From: an uncultured Mucilaginibacter sp.
GTDB taxonomy: Bacteria; Bacteroidota; Bacteroidia; Sphingobacteriales; Sphingobacteriaceae
Assembly (NCBI GenBank): GCA_903864275.1
Contig: CAIPFE010000010.1
Span: 209,283-273,282, forward strand
Reading direction: 5' to 3'
DNA: 64,000 bases
The notes beneath the pieces are model-generated. The model saw nothing but the letters and a program-made list of their open reading frames with translations, did no database searches and had not been told where the DNA came from. Positions 21,291-31,549 of the stretch are shown here, one piece after another; within the stretch, counting starts at the first letter, position 1; every line of letters begins with the position of its first letter. The translations under genes and the position numbers were made by a program.

Positions 21291-22512
21291 CCATGGTACA
21301 AGGACCATCGTGAGCGGGGAGGGCTTTTTTGTGCAGACTACGAGCAATTCCAGCCCGCAGCTAATTTTCAACGAATCAGCCAAAACAGTTACACAAAATG
21401 CCGGCCTTAACCTTTTTATGACCACCAGCAGTAGTATGGCAAGCCTGGATAATGGTACTGTTGCTCCGCACTTGCGTTTACAATTGGCCAAGGATTCAAT
21501 TAATACCGATGATATTTATATCGGCTTTGATGCCGCAGCCAGCAGCAAATACGTTCTTAACGAGGATGCCCCAAATAAATCAGGCAATGGTGGAATACAT
21601 TTATCCAGTATTTCCAGCGATAATGTTGCCCTGGCAATTAATAAATTACCCTTACCTAAGCAAATTCAATTAACTATTCGATTAAAAGTAAATGCAAGGG
21701 CTGATGGTGTTTATGAATTGAATATGACCGGCATAGTTGGTATCCCGCCTTTATTTGAGATATGGCTGATGGATGCATATCAACATGATTCATTGGATAT
21801 GCGGCAAAATAAAACCTATGCCTTTAACATTGCATTAGCCGATACCAATAGCTTTGGCCCAGACCGTTTTAGCCTGGTTATTCGTCAAGACCCCGTTTTG
21901 GGCATGCATTTATTAAGTTTTACAGCAGCCAAATCATCTGACGGGGCAGAGGTTGCATGGACAATCGAAAATGAACAAAACTATACCAACTTTACTGTTG
22001 AAAGAAGTACCGATAATGGGGCGACATTTGATGTTTTAGGCGGCTTCGCTTCAAGCGCATTGGGCACTTACAGCTTTTTGGATAAAACCCCCGCAGCTAC
22101 AGCAAACATATACCGTTTAAAACTTGAGGATTTGAATGGCTGCATTACTTATTCAGCTATTGTTACCCTGATTTATGGAAGCGGAGATAGCACTATTGCC
22201 AACAATATCAGTGTTTACCCTAATCCGGTAAGCCATGTTATTAACCTGGCCATTAACCAAAATAACGTCAGTAAGTTATCAACTCAAACTGCCGGCGCAA
22301 CAGCTTCTTTTGCTAAGACCCCAGCCAATCCCGCACAATCTTATAGCATTAAAATAATAAACGTTACCGGTTCGGTGGTAACAAAAGCTACCTCAACGCA
22401 AAATACATGGCAAACCAATGTCGGTAACCTGGCGCCCGGCACTTATATTATCCAGGTGATTAACAACAGCAATAACACTATAGTTGGAAAAAGCACTTTT
22501 GTAAAAATGTAG
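21229..22512 (+). CDS. Array copy 1, 3' part with the T9SS sorting domain (out of frame)
   Basis: This is the continuation of copy 1 in the next frame; the meaningful part begins near 21281 with AYTNHGTRTIVSGEGFF. It holds the shared C-terminal module (FTAAKSSDGAEVAW, NYTNFTVERSTD) and the type A sorting domain (ISVYPNPVSHVINLAI to STFVKM at the C-terminus). There is no signal peptide or credible independent start, so it is unlikely to be made separately. The coordinates given are those of the open frame; one gene spanning 17478-22512 is the more sensible biological unit. Confidence 0.7.
   Translation: MNLTRQPVITILTRLGGAYTNHGTRTIVSGEGFFVQTTSNSSPQLIFNESAKTVTQNAGLNLFMTTSSSMASLDNGTVAPHLRLQLAKDSINTDDIYIGFDAAASSKYVLNEDAPNKSGNGGIHLSSISSDNVALAINKLPLPKQIQLTIRLKVNARADGVYELNMTGIVGIPPLFEIWLMDAYQHDSLDMRQNKTYAFNIALADTNSFGPDRFSLVIRQDPVLGMHLLSFTAAKSSDGAEVAWTIENEQNYTNFTVERSTDNGATFDVLGGFASSALGTYSFLDKTPAATANIYRLKLEDLNGCITYSAIVTLIYGSGDSTIANNISVYPNPVSHVINLAINQNNVSKLSTQTAGATASFAKTPANPAQSYSIKIINVTGSVVTKATSTQNTWQTNVGNLAPGTYIIQVINNSNNTIVGKSTFVKM
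21273..21280 (+). repeat. G8 homopolymer at the frameshift point
   Basis: Eight consecutive G in the coding strand of array copy 1. The matching site in copy 3 reads GTAGGCGGAGTG, which is not homopolymeric. A change of one base here toggles the C-terminal sorting domain in or out of frame. Confidence 0.85.
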
Positions 22513-22520
22513 CCTTAGTA

Positions 22521-22573
22521 TGCAGGGGTCATACGCTAAAGAATGTTTCTTAATTTATGACCCCTGCTTTTTA
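22521..22573 (+). terminator. Intrinsic terminator after array copy 1
   Basis: GCAGGGGTCAT and ATGACCCCTGC form an 11-bp stem around a 23-base loop, followed by TTTTTAG. It starts 10 bases after the stop codon. Confidence 0.8.
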
Positions 22574-23012
22574 GTTTTAAGAGCTGCTGCCAGGCGGACA
22601 GGTTTCAGTCGCTGATTTTTTTAATTTTAATTATTTTTTATAAACTAATAGTTGAATTAATTTTCCCTGTATCTTCACTTTTTTCTTGCTTAAGCTATTT
22701 ATTATAAGCTACTTACCAGTTTAAATATACATAAACTTAGATTCTTCGATAATGCCCGTAGAGCAATTTTGTTGCCTCACGCTTGTTTACGGGCCACTTT
22801 TTTTACTTAAAAAAGACAATGGATCAATAAAAGAACGAAACTAATCTTCTGTCCATTTCGTAAAAAGACGAAGTTTTAATTATTAAGCAAAAAAACATAA
22901 CTAAAGGAGACTCCTGGATAGTAACATTGCGTAAAAGCAAATGCTGGCAATCCAGTTTTATTGATGATCAATGCTTAATGCCGGCCCATAAGGGCCCTTT
23001 TAATTTAATTTT
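22574..23012. other. Leader region of array copy 2 with two hairpins
   Basis: No gene seen. GCCCGTA (22753) pairs with TACGGGC (22788), followed by CACTTTTTTTAC, which looks like a second terminator or a leader structure. Just before the start codon, GGCCC-ATAA-GGGCC (about 22982-22997) forms a small hairpin followed by TTTTAATTT. These could act in the leader of copy 2, but no ligand-binding motif is recognised. Confidence 0.4.
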
Positions 23013-24845
23013 ATGTTACTAAATATTCAAACTCTCAAACAGATAAAAACCCGGGCGCTGTTATTTTTTATCACATTTTTGTTGCTCTTTTTGGTTAAAA
23101 GCGCAAGCGCGGTAACTACCTATACATGGAAGGGTGGTGCGAGCGGCACATGGAATACAACAGCGAACTGGACATCATCGCCTTCAGGCGGTACTTTTCC
23201 GGGGGCATCTTCTACGGATATCGCGCAATTTACCGCCGGCGGTACGTTTACAGTTACTTTAACAAATGCAGTTACCCTGGCCAGTATAAACGAAACTTCG
23301 GGTACAACGTTATTGAGTATAAATACTGCGGGCAAGGCTTTAACAGTAAATACCGGCATAGCCCTGGGCACCAATTCGTCAACTTTAACATTTCTTGGGT
23401 CGGGTGCGGTTAGTATTGCTGCAATAACTTTTCAGAATGGTGATTTTTTAAGCTGTGGTTCCTCCAGTGATGCTACAGCCAAAGTTAGTTTTACCGGCGC
23501 GACCATTACACTGCCTGCTAATAGCGGGAACGGCATATTTAATTATGGTACGTTTAGCTTAACTACGTCAATATTAACAACTGGGGCATCCTCGCAAATT
23601 AATAACGAAAGCGGGGGTACTTTTAGCTGTACATCCTCTAGTATATACCTCTCAGGCGGGTCAAGCTCGCTTGTAAACAGCGGCACATTTAATATTCTTT
23701 CGACCTCAGTTTATTTAAATGTCAATCCCTGTTCCATAACGAACAACCCCACCGGTATATTTAACATGAACGGTGGGTCGCAGGTAGCTTTTACTGCCAG
23801 TAGTAACGAAGAGATCTATAACTACGGGACAATTAATGCGACAACCGGGGCAAATGCGATAACGATGATATCCGGCGCGTCGGATAATACCATCAATAAT
23901 TACGGTACTTTTAACGCTGGTTCGGGCACAGCAGCTGTTTGTACAATTACATTGGCTGCAACCCGTGGCGACATTCAAAACACATCTGCTGTATTATCAG
24001 GAACTACGTATAATGGGAGCTTTAACCTGGGTTCAGGATCAATAATAAAATTCGATGCTTCGTGCAGCAATTGCCAGGTTAATAATGATGTGGCGTGTGC
24101 CTCATGTACGTTTACCCTGGTTTCTGACGCCAATAGTTCTGCAACCATATACCAAATCCCCTCCGGCTCATCTTGTCCCGGAAAATTTAGTGTGCAGCGT
24201 TATTTAGCAGGGGGAAGCACCAAATCCGGCAGCAGGTGGGTTTATCGAAATTACCGGTTAATGTCATCGCCGGTTAATACAGTTTCTACTAACGGCGGAT
24301 CAACAAACAGCTATCCTGTCAGCCTGCAGTACCTGGCTAACAGCGCCATAGTTACCGGCGCAAAAGGTGGTTATGCTTTCCCAAGTACATTTAATTCCTC
24401 AACAGCCCACGGTAACCCTTCCATTTATTTTTTCAGGGAAGACATTACCCCAAGCAATACCAGCTTTACAAGCGGCGATTTTATAGGTGTAAATGATATT
24501 AGCGACCAAACCAATTATACGGTCGGGTTATCTGACGGATCGACCCCTAAAATCTCGGTTGGAAACGGCTTCTTTTTCTTTTTCAGGGGCGACAAGATCC
24601 ATTCGGTCGGCACTTCTCCCGGTAAAACAACCAGTCCTTACGTTGCCCCCGAATCAGTGGTGTTTACAGCGACTGGATATTTGAACCAGCAAAGTTACCA
24701 GGTACAGAATTGGGTGTCAGGCGGAGGAAGTTTAAAGTATGAAAGCACTCCGACGTATAATGGCGTTTCGCAAAACAACGCGGCAGTACGGGGCTATAAC
24801 CTGGTTGGCAACCCATACCCATCATCAATTGACTGGGAAACTTAG
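23013..24845 (+). CDS. Array copy 2, part upstream of an in-frame amber stop
   Basis: Encodes 610 residues: a signal peptide ending near KSASA (about residue 33), a segment opening with YTWKGGASGTWNTTANW, Ser/Thr/Gly-rich beta-helix-like repeats, and the shared module from VQRYLAGG (about residue 394) to NPYPSSIDWET. It ends at TAG 24843-24845. The frame stays open beyond the TAG to 26234, and the paralogs read straight through the matching place (SSIDWEQYN, STIDWELFN, SSIDWNKFS). So this is one gene, 23013-26234, broken by a single nonsense codon. The truncated product would have a signal peptide but no T9SS sorting domain. Confidence 0.85.
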   Translation: MLLNIQTLKQIKTRALLFFITFLLLFLVKSASAVTTYTWKGGASGTWNTTANWTSSPSGGTFPGASSTDIAQFTAGGTFTVTLTNAVTLASINETSGTTLLSINTAGKALTVNTGIALGTNSSTLTFLGSGAVSIAAITFQNGDFLSCGSSSDATAKVSFTGATITLPANSGNGIFNYGTFSLTTSILTTGASSQINNESGGTFSCTSSSIYLSGGSSSLVNSGTFNILSTSVYLNVNPCSITNNPTGIFNMNGGSQVAFTASSNEEIYNYGTINATTGANAITMISGASDNTINNYGTFNAGSGTAAVCTITLAATRGDIQNTSAVLSGTTYNGSFNLGSGSIIKFDASCSNCQVNNDVACASCTFTLVSDANSSATIYQIPSGSSCPGKFSVQRYLAGGSTKSGSRWVYRNYRLMSSPVNTVSTNGGSTNSYPVSLQYLANSAIVTGAKGGYAFPSTFNSSTAHGNPSIYFFREDITPSNTSFTSGDFIGVNDISDQTNYTVGLSDGSTPKISVGNGFFFFFRGDKIHSVGTSPGKTTSPYVAPESVVFTATGYLNQQSYQVQNWVSGGGSLKYESTPTYNGVSQNNAAVRGYNLVGNPYPSSIDWET

Positions 24846-26234
24846 ACCGCATCAAATGTATCAACTACGGGCATTGTAGTAAATACAACCAGTGGTGTTG
24901 CCAATGTGGCGCCTACCATTTGGGTATTTAACCCTTTTACAATGCAGTACAATACCTATATGAAAGGAGACGGCGGTGTCGGAAAGGGTAGCGGCGGAAC
25001 AAGTAATGGCAGCACTAACGCCAATATTATAGCAAGCGGACAAGCTTTTTTTGTAAAAGCGGTCAATCACGCGTCCACTTTAACTTTTTACGAAACCGCA
25101 AAAGCAACAGCGCAACCCGCGTCAGGATTCCTGTTAATGGGTACCCCGGCACAAAGTGCAGTTGTACAATATATGCGCTTGATATTACAAAAAGATTCGG
25201 TAAATAATGATGATATGCTGGTTTTCTTTAATTCAACGGCCAGTACAAAATACAGCCCCTATGAAGATGCGGAATACAGGCCCGGGCCTGGCGCCCCCGA
25301 AAGTTTAGCAAGCATATCAAGCGACAGTGTTAAACTTGCCATAAACCGGCTGCCATTTCCAAATCAGAAGGCGTCACTAACTATCCCCCTGTCGGTTACT
25401 GCAACCGCAAGCGGTCAATACAGTTTAATAAGGACTGATTTAAAATCAATACCTCCATTGTATGATATTTGGCTGATGGATAATTACAAAAAGGATTCGT
25501 TGGATATCCGGAATAACACGACCTACGTTTTTAATATAGATTTAACCGATCCTGCAAGTTTTGGAATTAACCGCTTTAGCCTCGTTATCCGCGAAAACCC
25601 TGCATTGGGGCTGCGTTTGTTAAATTTTACAGCCGCCAAGACGCCAGCCGGGGCACAGGTTGTTTGGAAAACAGAGAACGAACAGAACTACACTAACTTT
25701 ACTGTTGAACGAAGCAGTGACGGCGGCATAACTTTTGATGTTTTGGGCGGCTTTCTTTCAAGCGATCTAGGTACTTACAGTTTCCCCGATAAAAACCCGC
25801 CTGTCGGATCAGACCAGTACCGTTTGAAGCTCGAAGATGTCAACGGTGCTATCACCTATTCGGGTTTGGTTACTTTGATCTATGGCAACGGGGACAACAC
25901 CATTCCAAATAATATCAGCGTGTATCCCAACCCGGCCAGCGGTGTAATTAATCTGGCTATTAACCAAAGCAGCAGCACCGGCCCGACTGACAATTTATCG
26001 GCCCTGCAAACCAATAGCCTTATGCCTTCCCTGGCGGCAATCCCGACGGGTAGCCCACAGCTATACAGCATTAAAATAATGAGTATAACAGGTTCGGTTA
26101 TAGCAAGCGCAACATCGGCGCAAAATACATGGCAAACCAACGTTGGTAGCCTGCCCCCCGGTACCTACATCATCCAGGTAGTAAACAGCGGCAATAACGC
26201 TGTGGTGGGGAAAAGTACTTTTGTGAAAATGTAG
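24846..26234 (+). pseudogene. Array copy 2, part downstream of the amber stop
   Basis: In the same frame as 23013-24845. It resumes with TASNVSTTGIVVNTTSG and carries the rest of the shared module and a T9SS type A sorting domain (ISVYPNPASGVINLAI to STFVKM). The first ATG is at 24906, but nothing there suggests a true start: no signal peptide, and the homology begins earlier. Expression would need readthrough or suppression of the TAG. A plain CAG-to-TAG or similar mutation is the simplest reading. Confidence 0.75.
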
Positions 26235-26237
26235 TTT

Positions 26238-26337
26238 GGTGAGTGGTGAGGAACTGAGTGGTGAATGGTGAGTGGTGAATAGTGAATATGGGTAATGTAA
26301 ACTGACTAACCACTCACTATTGACTACTCACCACTTA
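26238..26337. repeat. Heptamer-phased inverted repeat between array copy 2 and msrA
   Basis: Left arm words GGTGAGT, GGTGAAT, AGTGAAT run at 7-bp steps. After a 20-base spacer the right arm has the complementary CACTCAC, TACTCAC, CACTTAC words. It fills the convergent gap from just after one stop codon (26234) to the other (26338). Confidence 0.8.
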
Positions 26338-26883
26338 CTACAGCAGCTCAGGCTTAATTTTTTCGGTAAACTCCTTTGCAAATTTATGCAGCTTTGGTTG
26401 AATAACCGCCGCGCAATACGGGTTATGCTGGTTATTATTAAAATAATTCTGGTGATAGTCCTCAGCCTTATAAAATGCAGTCGCCGGGGTAACTTCGGTT
26501 ACTATAGGCCTGTCAAAAACCTTTTCATCTGTCAGTTTTTTTATCATTGCTTCGGCCTGCTGCTTTTGTTCGTTATTGTAATAAAATATTGCCGAACGGT
26601 ACTGTGTGCCAACATCATTCCCCTGCCGGTTTAAAGTAGTGGGATTGTGGGTTTTAAAAAATATGAGCAGCAGTTCGTCAAACGACAGTTCATCAGCATC
26701 ATACTCCAGGTCTATTACTTCGGCATGGCCGGTTTTGCCTGTGCATACGTCCTTATAAGTAGGATTTACAGTATGGCCACCCATATAGCCTGATGTTACC
26801 TTTTTAACGCCTTTTACTGTTTCAAATATCGCTTCGGTACACCAGAAACAGCCATTTCCAAATGTTATTTTTTGAATATTCAT
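26338..26883 (-). CDS. msrA: Peptide-methionine (S)-S-oxide reductase
   Basis: Reduces the S-epimer of methionine sulfoxide in proteins and free methionine, repairing oxidative damage, usually in the cytoplasm. The catalytic motif GCFWC is at residues 11-15, with Cys12 the nucleophile; the downstream GYMGG and GHAEV segments are typical of the family. At 181 residues it is the usual single-domain length, with no fused MsrB and no signal peptide. It sits alone on the minus strand inside the plus-strand paralog array, so it may mark an insertion boundary or simply an old neighbour. Confidence 0.95.
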   Translation of the reverse strand: MNIQKITFGNGCFWCTEAIFETVKGVKKVTSGYMGGHTVNPTYKDVCTGKTGHAEVIDLEYDADELSFDELLLIFFKTHNPTTLNRQGNDVGTQYRSAIFYYNNEQKQQAEAMIKKLTDEKVFDRPIVTEVTPATAFYKAEDYHQNYFNNNQHNPYCAAVIQPKLHKFAKEFTEKIKPELL

Positions 26884-27527
26884 AATGATTATTGACGAAG
26901 GTAAGATTTGTCCGGTTTAGTAATGTAAACGGAATGTAGAAAATACAAATACCCGCTTTATGCAAGCAGGTTAGCAGTAGTATTTAGCGGTTATTGCTTC
27001 TTGATTTTTTTTGCACTTTTCGGTAAAAACGCAGGCCCTAATTTAAGTGAGGGTTTGAAAAATGTCGTTCCAGGATACAATTAACCAGCATTATTCGGCT
27101 AATACATACGATACTGTACTAATAAATAGCCAAAAAGTTAACTATTTGTTCAAATATGTAACACTTATTTAATATTCTACGTAGAAAATCAAAAAAATTT
27201 ATAAACGTGCGTTTTTTGGTTTTTTGACATAAGTGTATTTGAGATAATTTAAATTTCCAACTTTCATTTTACCGCTTTTTGCCCTGTTAGCCTAAAAAAC
27301 GTACGCAATACCTAATATTACAGTTGTTAATTGGCGAGTGCGACAGATCTGTGGTTTTTGTATAAGTTTAATTCTGTAATATTATTAAAAGTATTAAACT
27401 AATGATTAATTATTATTCGGTTATTTAACTATAAAGAAATAACATATCATCATGTTATACTTATTAGTTAGTGCCTGAGCGAGGATGTTGATCATTCAAA
27501 AAACATGCTTATGACCACTCACAAACG
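26884..27527. other. AT-rich gap upstream of array copy 3, no gene seen
   Basis: 644 bases with many stops in all frames. No signal-peptide coding stretch or NHL-like coding can be found to complete copy 3. A nine-codon-scale reading from ATG 27505 (MLMTTHKR, stop at 27529-27531) overlaps the copy 3 start codon, probably by chance. Confidence 0.5.
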
Positions 27528-30500
27528 ATGACCATTGACGCATCGGGTAATATTTACGTGGCCAACTATAATAACGGGACAGTAAGCAGGTGGAATTCAA
27601 GCCACACTTATTTAGGAACTTATGAAACAGGCAAAGCTATGGCGAACCCTGAGGGGATAGTTTTTGATTCGGCCGGTAATTCTTATGTAGAAGATACAGG
27701 CAATGGCGCTATTTATAAATTCAACGCGGCTGGGGTTTACCAGTCAACTATTATCACCGGTTTAAACCACCCACTCGGTATCAGTATCGATGCGTCCGAC
27801 AATCTTTATATCGCGACCTATGTTTACACTTCACCATACACAAGTTCGGTAACTAAATACACCACCACGGGCACATTGCTGCAAACGCTTCCTAACACCA
27901 ACATGAACGAGTCTGACGGCGTTGCCGTTGATCAATCTTCAGGGATCATTTACGTTTTAAACCGCGGTAATAATTTAGTCGGGACAAATATGGGTACAGT
28001 AACAGAATATAGCGCAGCAGGCGCCTATCTTGGGGTATTCAGCAGCGGGTATAATGACCCCCTGGCCATATCAGTCGATCCTTCGGGAAACGTGTTTGTT
28101 GCCGACTCGCATAATAACGAAGTGAAGATATATAGCTCAAATGGCGTATTACTTAATACTTTAACAGGATTTACCGATGTGGAAGGCTTTGTGGCCGACG
28201 CAAGCGGGAACTTATATGTATCGGATTTTACCAACAATACAGTTAAGGAATTTTTGTCACTTGGCGGTTATCACATCAACGCGCCGCTCCCCGCGGGCTT
28301 AAGTTTTAATAGTTCAACCGGCCAGATCAGCGGAACTCCCACCTCGGTATTTCCAACAACTACTTACACCATTACTGCCTATAATATTACAGGCAGCGGC
28401 TCTACAACTGTAACACTTTCATGCGTTACCGCTTATGATTGGATAGGTGTTACCAGCACCGACTGGAATACTCCCTCAAACTGGCTCAGCGGTATAGTGC
28501 CAACAAGTGCCAACCAGGCGCTTATAGGCGTTAACCGCACGTTCAATTATTTCCCCAATATACTTACCTCTGACGGCACTGTTAACGTTGGCTCCATTGC
28601 CCTTGGCAACCTGGGTGGCCAGTTGGCTGGTGTTAACGTGAATACCGGAGCTACATTAAACGTTTTGGGCGCCATAACGTATCAAAGCGACGCAAATGCC
28701 GGCTTGGGTTATACCGCCACATTGTCCGGGGCCGGTGTCCTGAACACAAATAGTATAAGTGTTATCGCTAACACAAATTTAGCCAGTTCGTACACCGCAA
28801 CCATGGCCTCGTCAGTTACCAATCTAAATGTAACTGCAAATATTTCGTTAACCTCGTCTAATTCAGGCGCTGCCCTGTATAATTCAAAATTTAACATTAC
28901 CGGTGGTACTACACTCGTGTCGGGCATCCTTCAAACCGCTAACACCGCTGCAAGTACGTCCAGTTTTGTAATTGCGCCGGCAACTACGGCTACTTTACAG
29001 CTTGCGGGTACAACTGCTTTATCCGGCTTGTCGGCTACCGGTACCAATGTGGTAACTTTTAACAATACAGGGGCTACTGTGCAGTATTCGGGCGTAGCAC
29101 AAACGGTTTATACCAGTGCAGGCATTACCGGCTTACCTGCAGGAGTGAGCTACAATAGTATCGCATTTTCGGGTACGGGCATCAGCACAGCCTTAACAGG
29201 CAATTTAAATATTACAGGTGATTTTACAAATACTATGGTAAATGACGCCGCAGACTATGTAAATTTTGCAAGCCCAACCGTAAACTTTATGGGTACGACT
29301 CAAAATTTAGCAGGAGGGCCAGGTAATGGCACAACCCTTTACAATGTAACTTTTAGCGGGGCCGGAACAAAAACAATTTCAAGCGGGAGTTTTTATGTAG
29401 CAAGTTCGGGTGTATTAACCATGAGTGGAAATAACCCGCTTACTGTTTTGGCTGCAAACGGTTTTTTAACTCTAAATTCAGCGGCTATCGGGTCTGCATC
29501 AGTTGCAGCGATACAAACCGGCGGTCCCAGGATTACTGGTAACGTAAATGTACAGCGCTATATAACAGGCGGTACAGGTTACCGTACCTACCGCCTTTCA
29601 TCATCACCAGTTTATGCGGCTACAGTTGGTTCAAATAATGTTTATAGTATAAATTATTTGCAAAACAGCATTTATCTTACCGGCGCCGCGGGCGGAGGCT
29701 TTGATAAAACAGGCAATCCCACACTTTATTTGTACCGCGAAGATCAAATACCTTCAAACGCTACTTTTACAAGCGGAAATTTTTGGGGCATAAGCGCCAT
29801 CAATAATACCCCGGCTTATACTTATAGTGCGGTCGGCCTTTCATCGTCAGGCAATTTTAATATTCCGGTTGGCGATGGGTTATTTTTCTTTTTCAGGGGA
29901 AACAGGGCCGCAGCGTCTCTTGCAGCAGAAACAACTCCCTCATTCACTAGCGCCCCCACAGTTACCTTGACAGCAACGGGCACTTTAAACCAGGGCCAGG
30001 TTACCGTAAGCGACTGGTACACACCGGGGTCTGCCAATTTAGCTTATACCGGTAGTGGCACCGGCGCGGCAACTAATTTTGCTGTGCGTGGCTTTAACCT
30101 GGTGGGCAATCCATATGCCAGCACCATAGACTGGGAACTATTTAATACCGTTTCAACCACTACCGGGATCTATGGCCACAATGTGGGCACAACCATTTAC
30201 GAGATGGACCCTGCGACTGAGAACTACGATGTTTACCAGGTAGGCGGAGTGTACACTAACCATGGCAGAAGGACCATAGCAAGCGGGCAAGGCTTTTTCG
30301 TGCTGGCTACCAGCAATGCCAGCCCACAGCTTATTTTTAATGAAAGCGCAAAAACAACAGCCCAAAATACCGGCCTTAATTTGATGATGGCCCATAAAAC
30401 TAACCTTTTTGCTGCTAATACCAGTGGCGCCAATGTTAACCAACATTTGCGTTTACAACTGGCCATGGATTCTGTTAATACCGACGACATATATATCGGC

Positions 30501-31481
30501 TTTAATTCCGCATCCTCGGCACGATTTGTAGATGATGAAGATGCGCCTTACAGACGGGGGAACGGCAAAGTAAAAATGGCAAGTTTTTCAATTGATAATG
30601 TTCCGCTGGCAATTAATAGGATGCCATTCCCGGGAACAACGCAAACAACTATACCATTATTTGTAACGGCCAGCGCACATGGCACCTACAAGTTAAATAT
30701 GACGGAACTGCAGGATATCCCGCAGATCTACGAAGTTTGGCTGATGGACAGTTTCAATAAAGATTCATTGGATATGCGGCACAATACTACTTACGCTTTT
30801 GATATAACCGCGGATACCAATAGTTACGGAACCAAACGTTTTCAATTAGTTTTGCGCCAAAACCCCGCTTTAGCGTTGCATTTATTAGATTTTGCGGCCG
30901 CCAAGGCAACCAACGGTGCGCAAGTAACATGGAAAACAGAGAACGAAGAGAACTATACTAATTTTACAGTTGAACGCAGTACCAACAATGGTGCAACTTT
31001 TGATTTGTTGGGCAGTATTGCTTCGAGCGCCAAAGGTACTTACGGGTTTTTGGATCCGAAGCCGGCGATCGCTGCAGATCAATACCGGTTAAAGCTGGTA
31101 GATCTGAGCGGTAACATCACTTATTCGAAAATAGTTACGCTGATGTATGCCAATTCAAACAGCCTTACAAAAGGTAATATTAATATTTACCCTAACCCCG
31201 CTGTGGGCACGCTGAATTTAACTATAACCCCGACTTTCAGCTCAAGTTCAAATACCGGGCAAATCACCAATTCTTCAGCAAATCCGTCTGCCCCAGCCGG
31301 AAATACAGTGTACGGCATAAGAATTGTTAACAATACCGGTTCGGTGTTAAGAACAGCTTCAACAAACCAGCAAGATTGGCAAACCGACGTAAGCAGCCTG
31401 ATACCTGGAACTTATATTCTACAGGTTATTGACAACCATGATAATAGTGTAATAGGCACAAGTACGTTCGTCAAATTATAG
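27528..31481 (+). CDS. Array copy 3, NHL-repeat T9SS protein lacking a signal peptide
   Basis: 1317 residues. It opens directly inside an NHL repeat (MTIDASGNIYVANYNNG), then has further NHL blades to about residue 255, an Ig-like domain (PAGLSFNSSTGQISGTP), a segment with WNTPSNWLSG, a long Ser/Thr-rich region, and the shared module from VQRYITGG (about 675) to the T9SS type A sorting domain (INIYPNPAVGTLNLTI to STFVKL). The frame is closed upstream by TGA at 27489-27491 and no signal peptide precedes it, so the 5' end appears lost. Without a Sec signal the C-terminal T9SS tag should be useless. The C-terminal module itself is intact and guides repair of copies 1 and 2. Confidence 0.8.
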   Translation: MTIDASGNIYVANYNNGTVSRWNSSHTYLGTYETGKAMANPEGIVFDSAGNSYVEDTGNGAIYKFNAAGVYQSTIITGLNHPLGISIDASDNLYIATYVYTSPYTSSVTKYTTTGTLLQTLPNTNMNESDGVAVDQSSGIIYVLNRGNNLVGTNMGTVTEYSAAGAYLGVFSSGYNDPLAISVDPSGNVFVADSHNNEVKIYSSNGVLLNTLTGFTDVEGFVADASGNLYVSDFTNNTVKEFLSLGGYHINAPLPAGLSFNSSTGQISGTPTSVFPTTTYTITAYNITGSGSTTVTLSCVTAYDWIGVTSTDWNTPSNWLSGIVPTSANQALIGVNRTFNYFPNILTSDGTVNVGSIALGNLGGQLAGVNVNTGATLNVLGAITYQSDANAGLGYTATLSGAGVLNTNSISVIANTNLASSYTATMASSVTNLNVTANISLTSSNSGAALYNSKFNITGGTTLVSGILQTANTAASTSSFVIAPATTATLQLAGTTALSGLSATGTNVVTFNNTGATVQYSGVAQTVYTSAGITGLPAGVSYNSIAFSGTGISTALTGNLNITGDFTNTMVNDAADYVNFASPTVNFMGTTQNLAGGPGNGTTLYNVTFSGAGTKTISSGSFYVASSGVLTMSGNNPLTVLAANGFLTLNSAAIGSASVAAIQTGGPRITGNVNVQRYITGGTGYRTYRLSSSPVYAATVGSNNVYSINYLQNSIYLTGAAGGGFDKTGNPTLYLYREDQIPSNATFTSGNFWGISAINNTPAYTYSAVGLSSSGNFNIPVGDGLFFFFRGNRAAASLAAETTPSFTSAPTVTLTATGTLNQGQVTVSDWYTPGSANLAYTGSGTGAATNFAVRGFNLVGNPYASTIDWELFNTVSTTTGIYGHNVGTTIYEMDPATENYDVYQVGGVYTNHGRRTIASGQGFFVLATSNASPQLIFNESAKTTAQNTGLNLMMAHKTNLFAANTSGANVNQHLRLQLAMDSVNTDDIYIGFNSASSARFVDDEDAPYRRGNGKVKMASFSIDNVPLAINRMPFPGTTQTTIPLFVTASAHGTYKLNMTELQDIPQIYEVWLMDSFNKDSLDMRHNTTYAFDITADTNSYGTKRFQLVLRQNPALALHLLDFAAAKATNGAQVTWKTENEENYTNFTVERSTNNGATFDLLGSIASSAKGTYGFLDPKPAIAADQYRLKLVDLSGNITYSKIVTLMYANSNSLTKGNINIYPNPAVGTLNLTITPTFSSSSNTGQITNSSANPSAPAGNTVYGIRIVNNTGSVLRTASTNQQDWQTDVSSLIPGTYILQVIDNHDNSVIGTSTFVKL

Positions 31482-31485
31482 ATCT

Positions 31486-31549
31486 AAAAAGTGGAAAACC
31501 AAAAGCGAAAGACCAAAGCTTTTTGTTGTTCCACTTTTTAATTTTTTTT
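31486..31549 (+). terminator. Heptamer-type hairpin acting as terminator after array copy 3
   Basis: AAAAAGTGGAA pairs with TTCCACTTTTT, with AAAGCGA and AAAGACC words at about 7-bp steps in the left arm, followed by a run of T. It begins 5 bases after the stop codon, so it is both a member of the heptamer family and a good intrinsic terminator. Confidence 0.7.

Noticed and set aside
21229..21300. Programmed ribosomal frameshifting at the G8 tract
   Set aside because: A +1 or -1 slip on a G run is conceivable, but there is no stimulating structure or conserved heptamer slip site, and the paralog has a non-slippery sequence. Tract-length change or error is preferred.
24843..24845. TAG as a recoded codon (pyrrolysine or programmed readthrough)
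   Set aside because: No pylT/pylS in the window, other genes in the window end normally with TAG, and paralogs have an ordinary sense codon there. A nonsense mutation is simpler.
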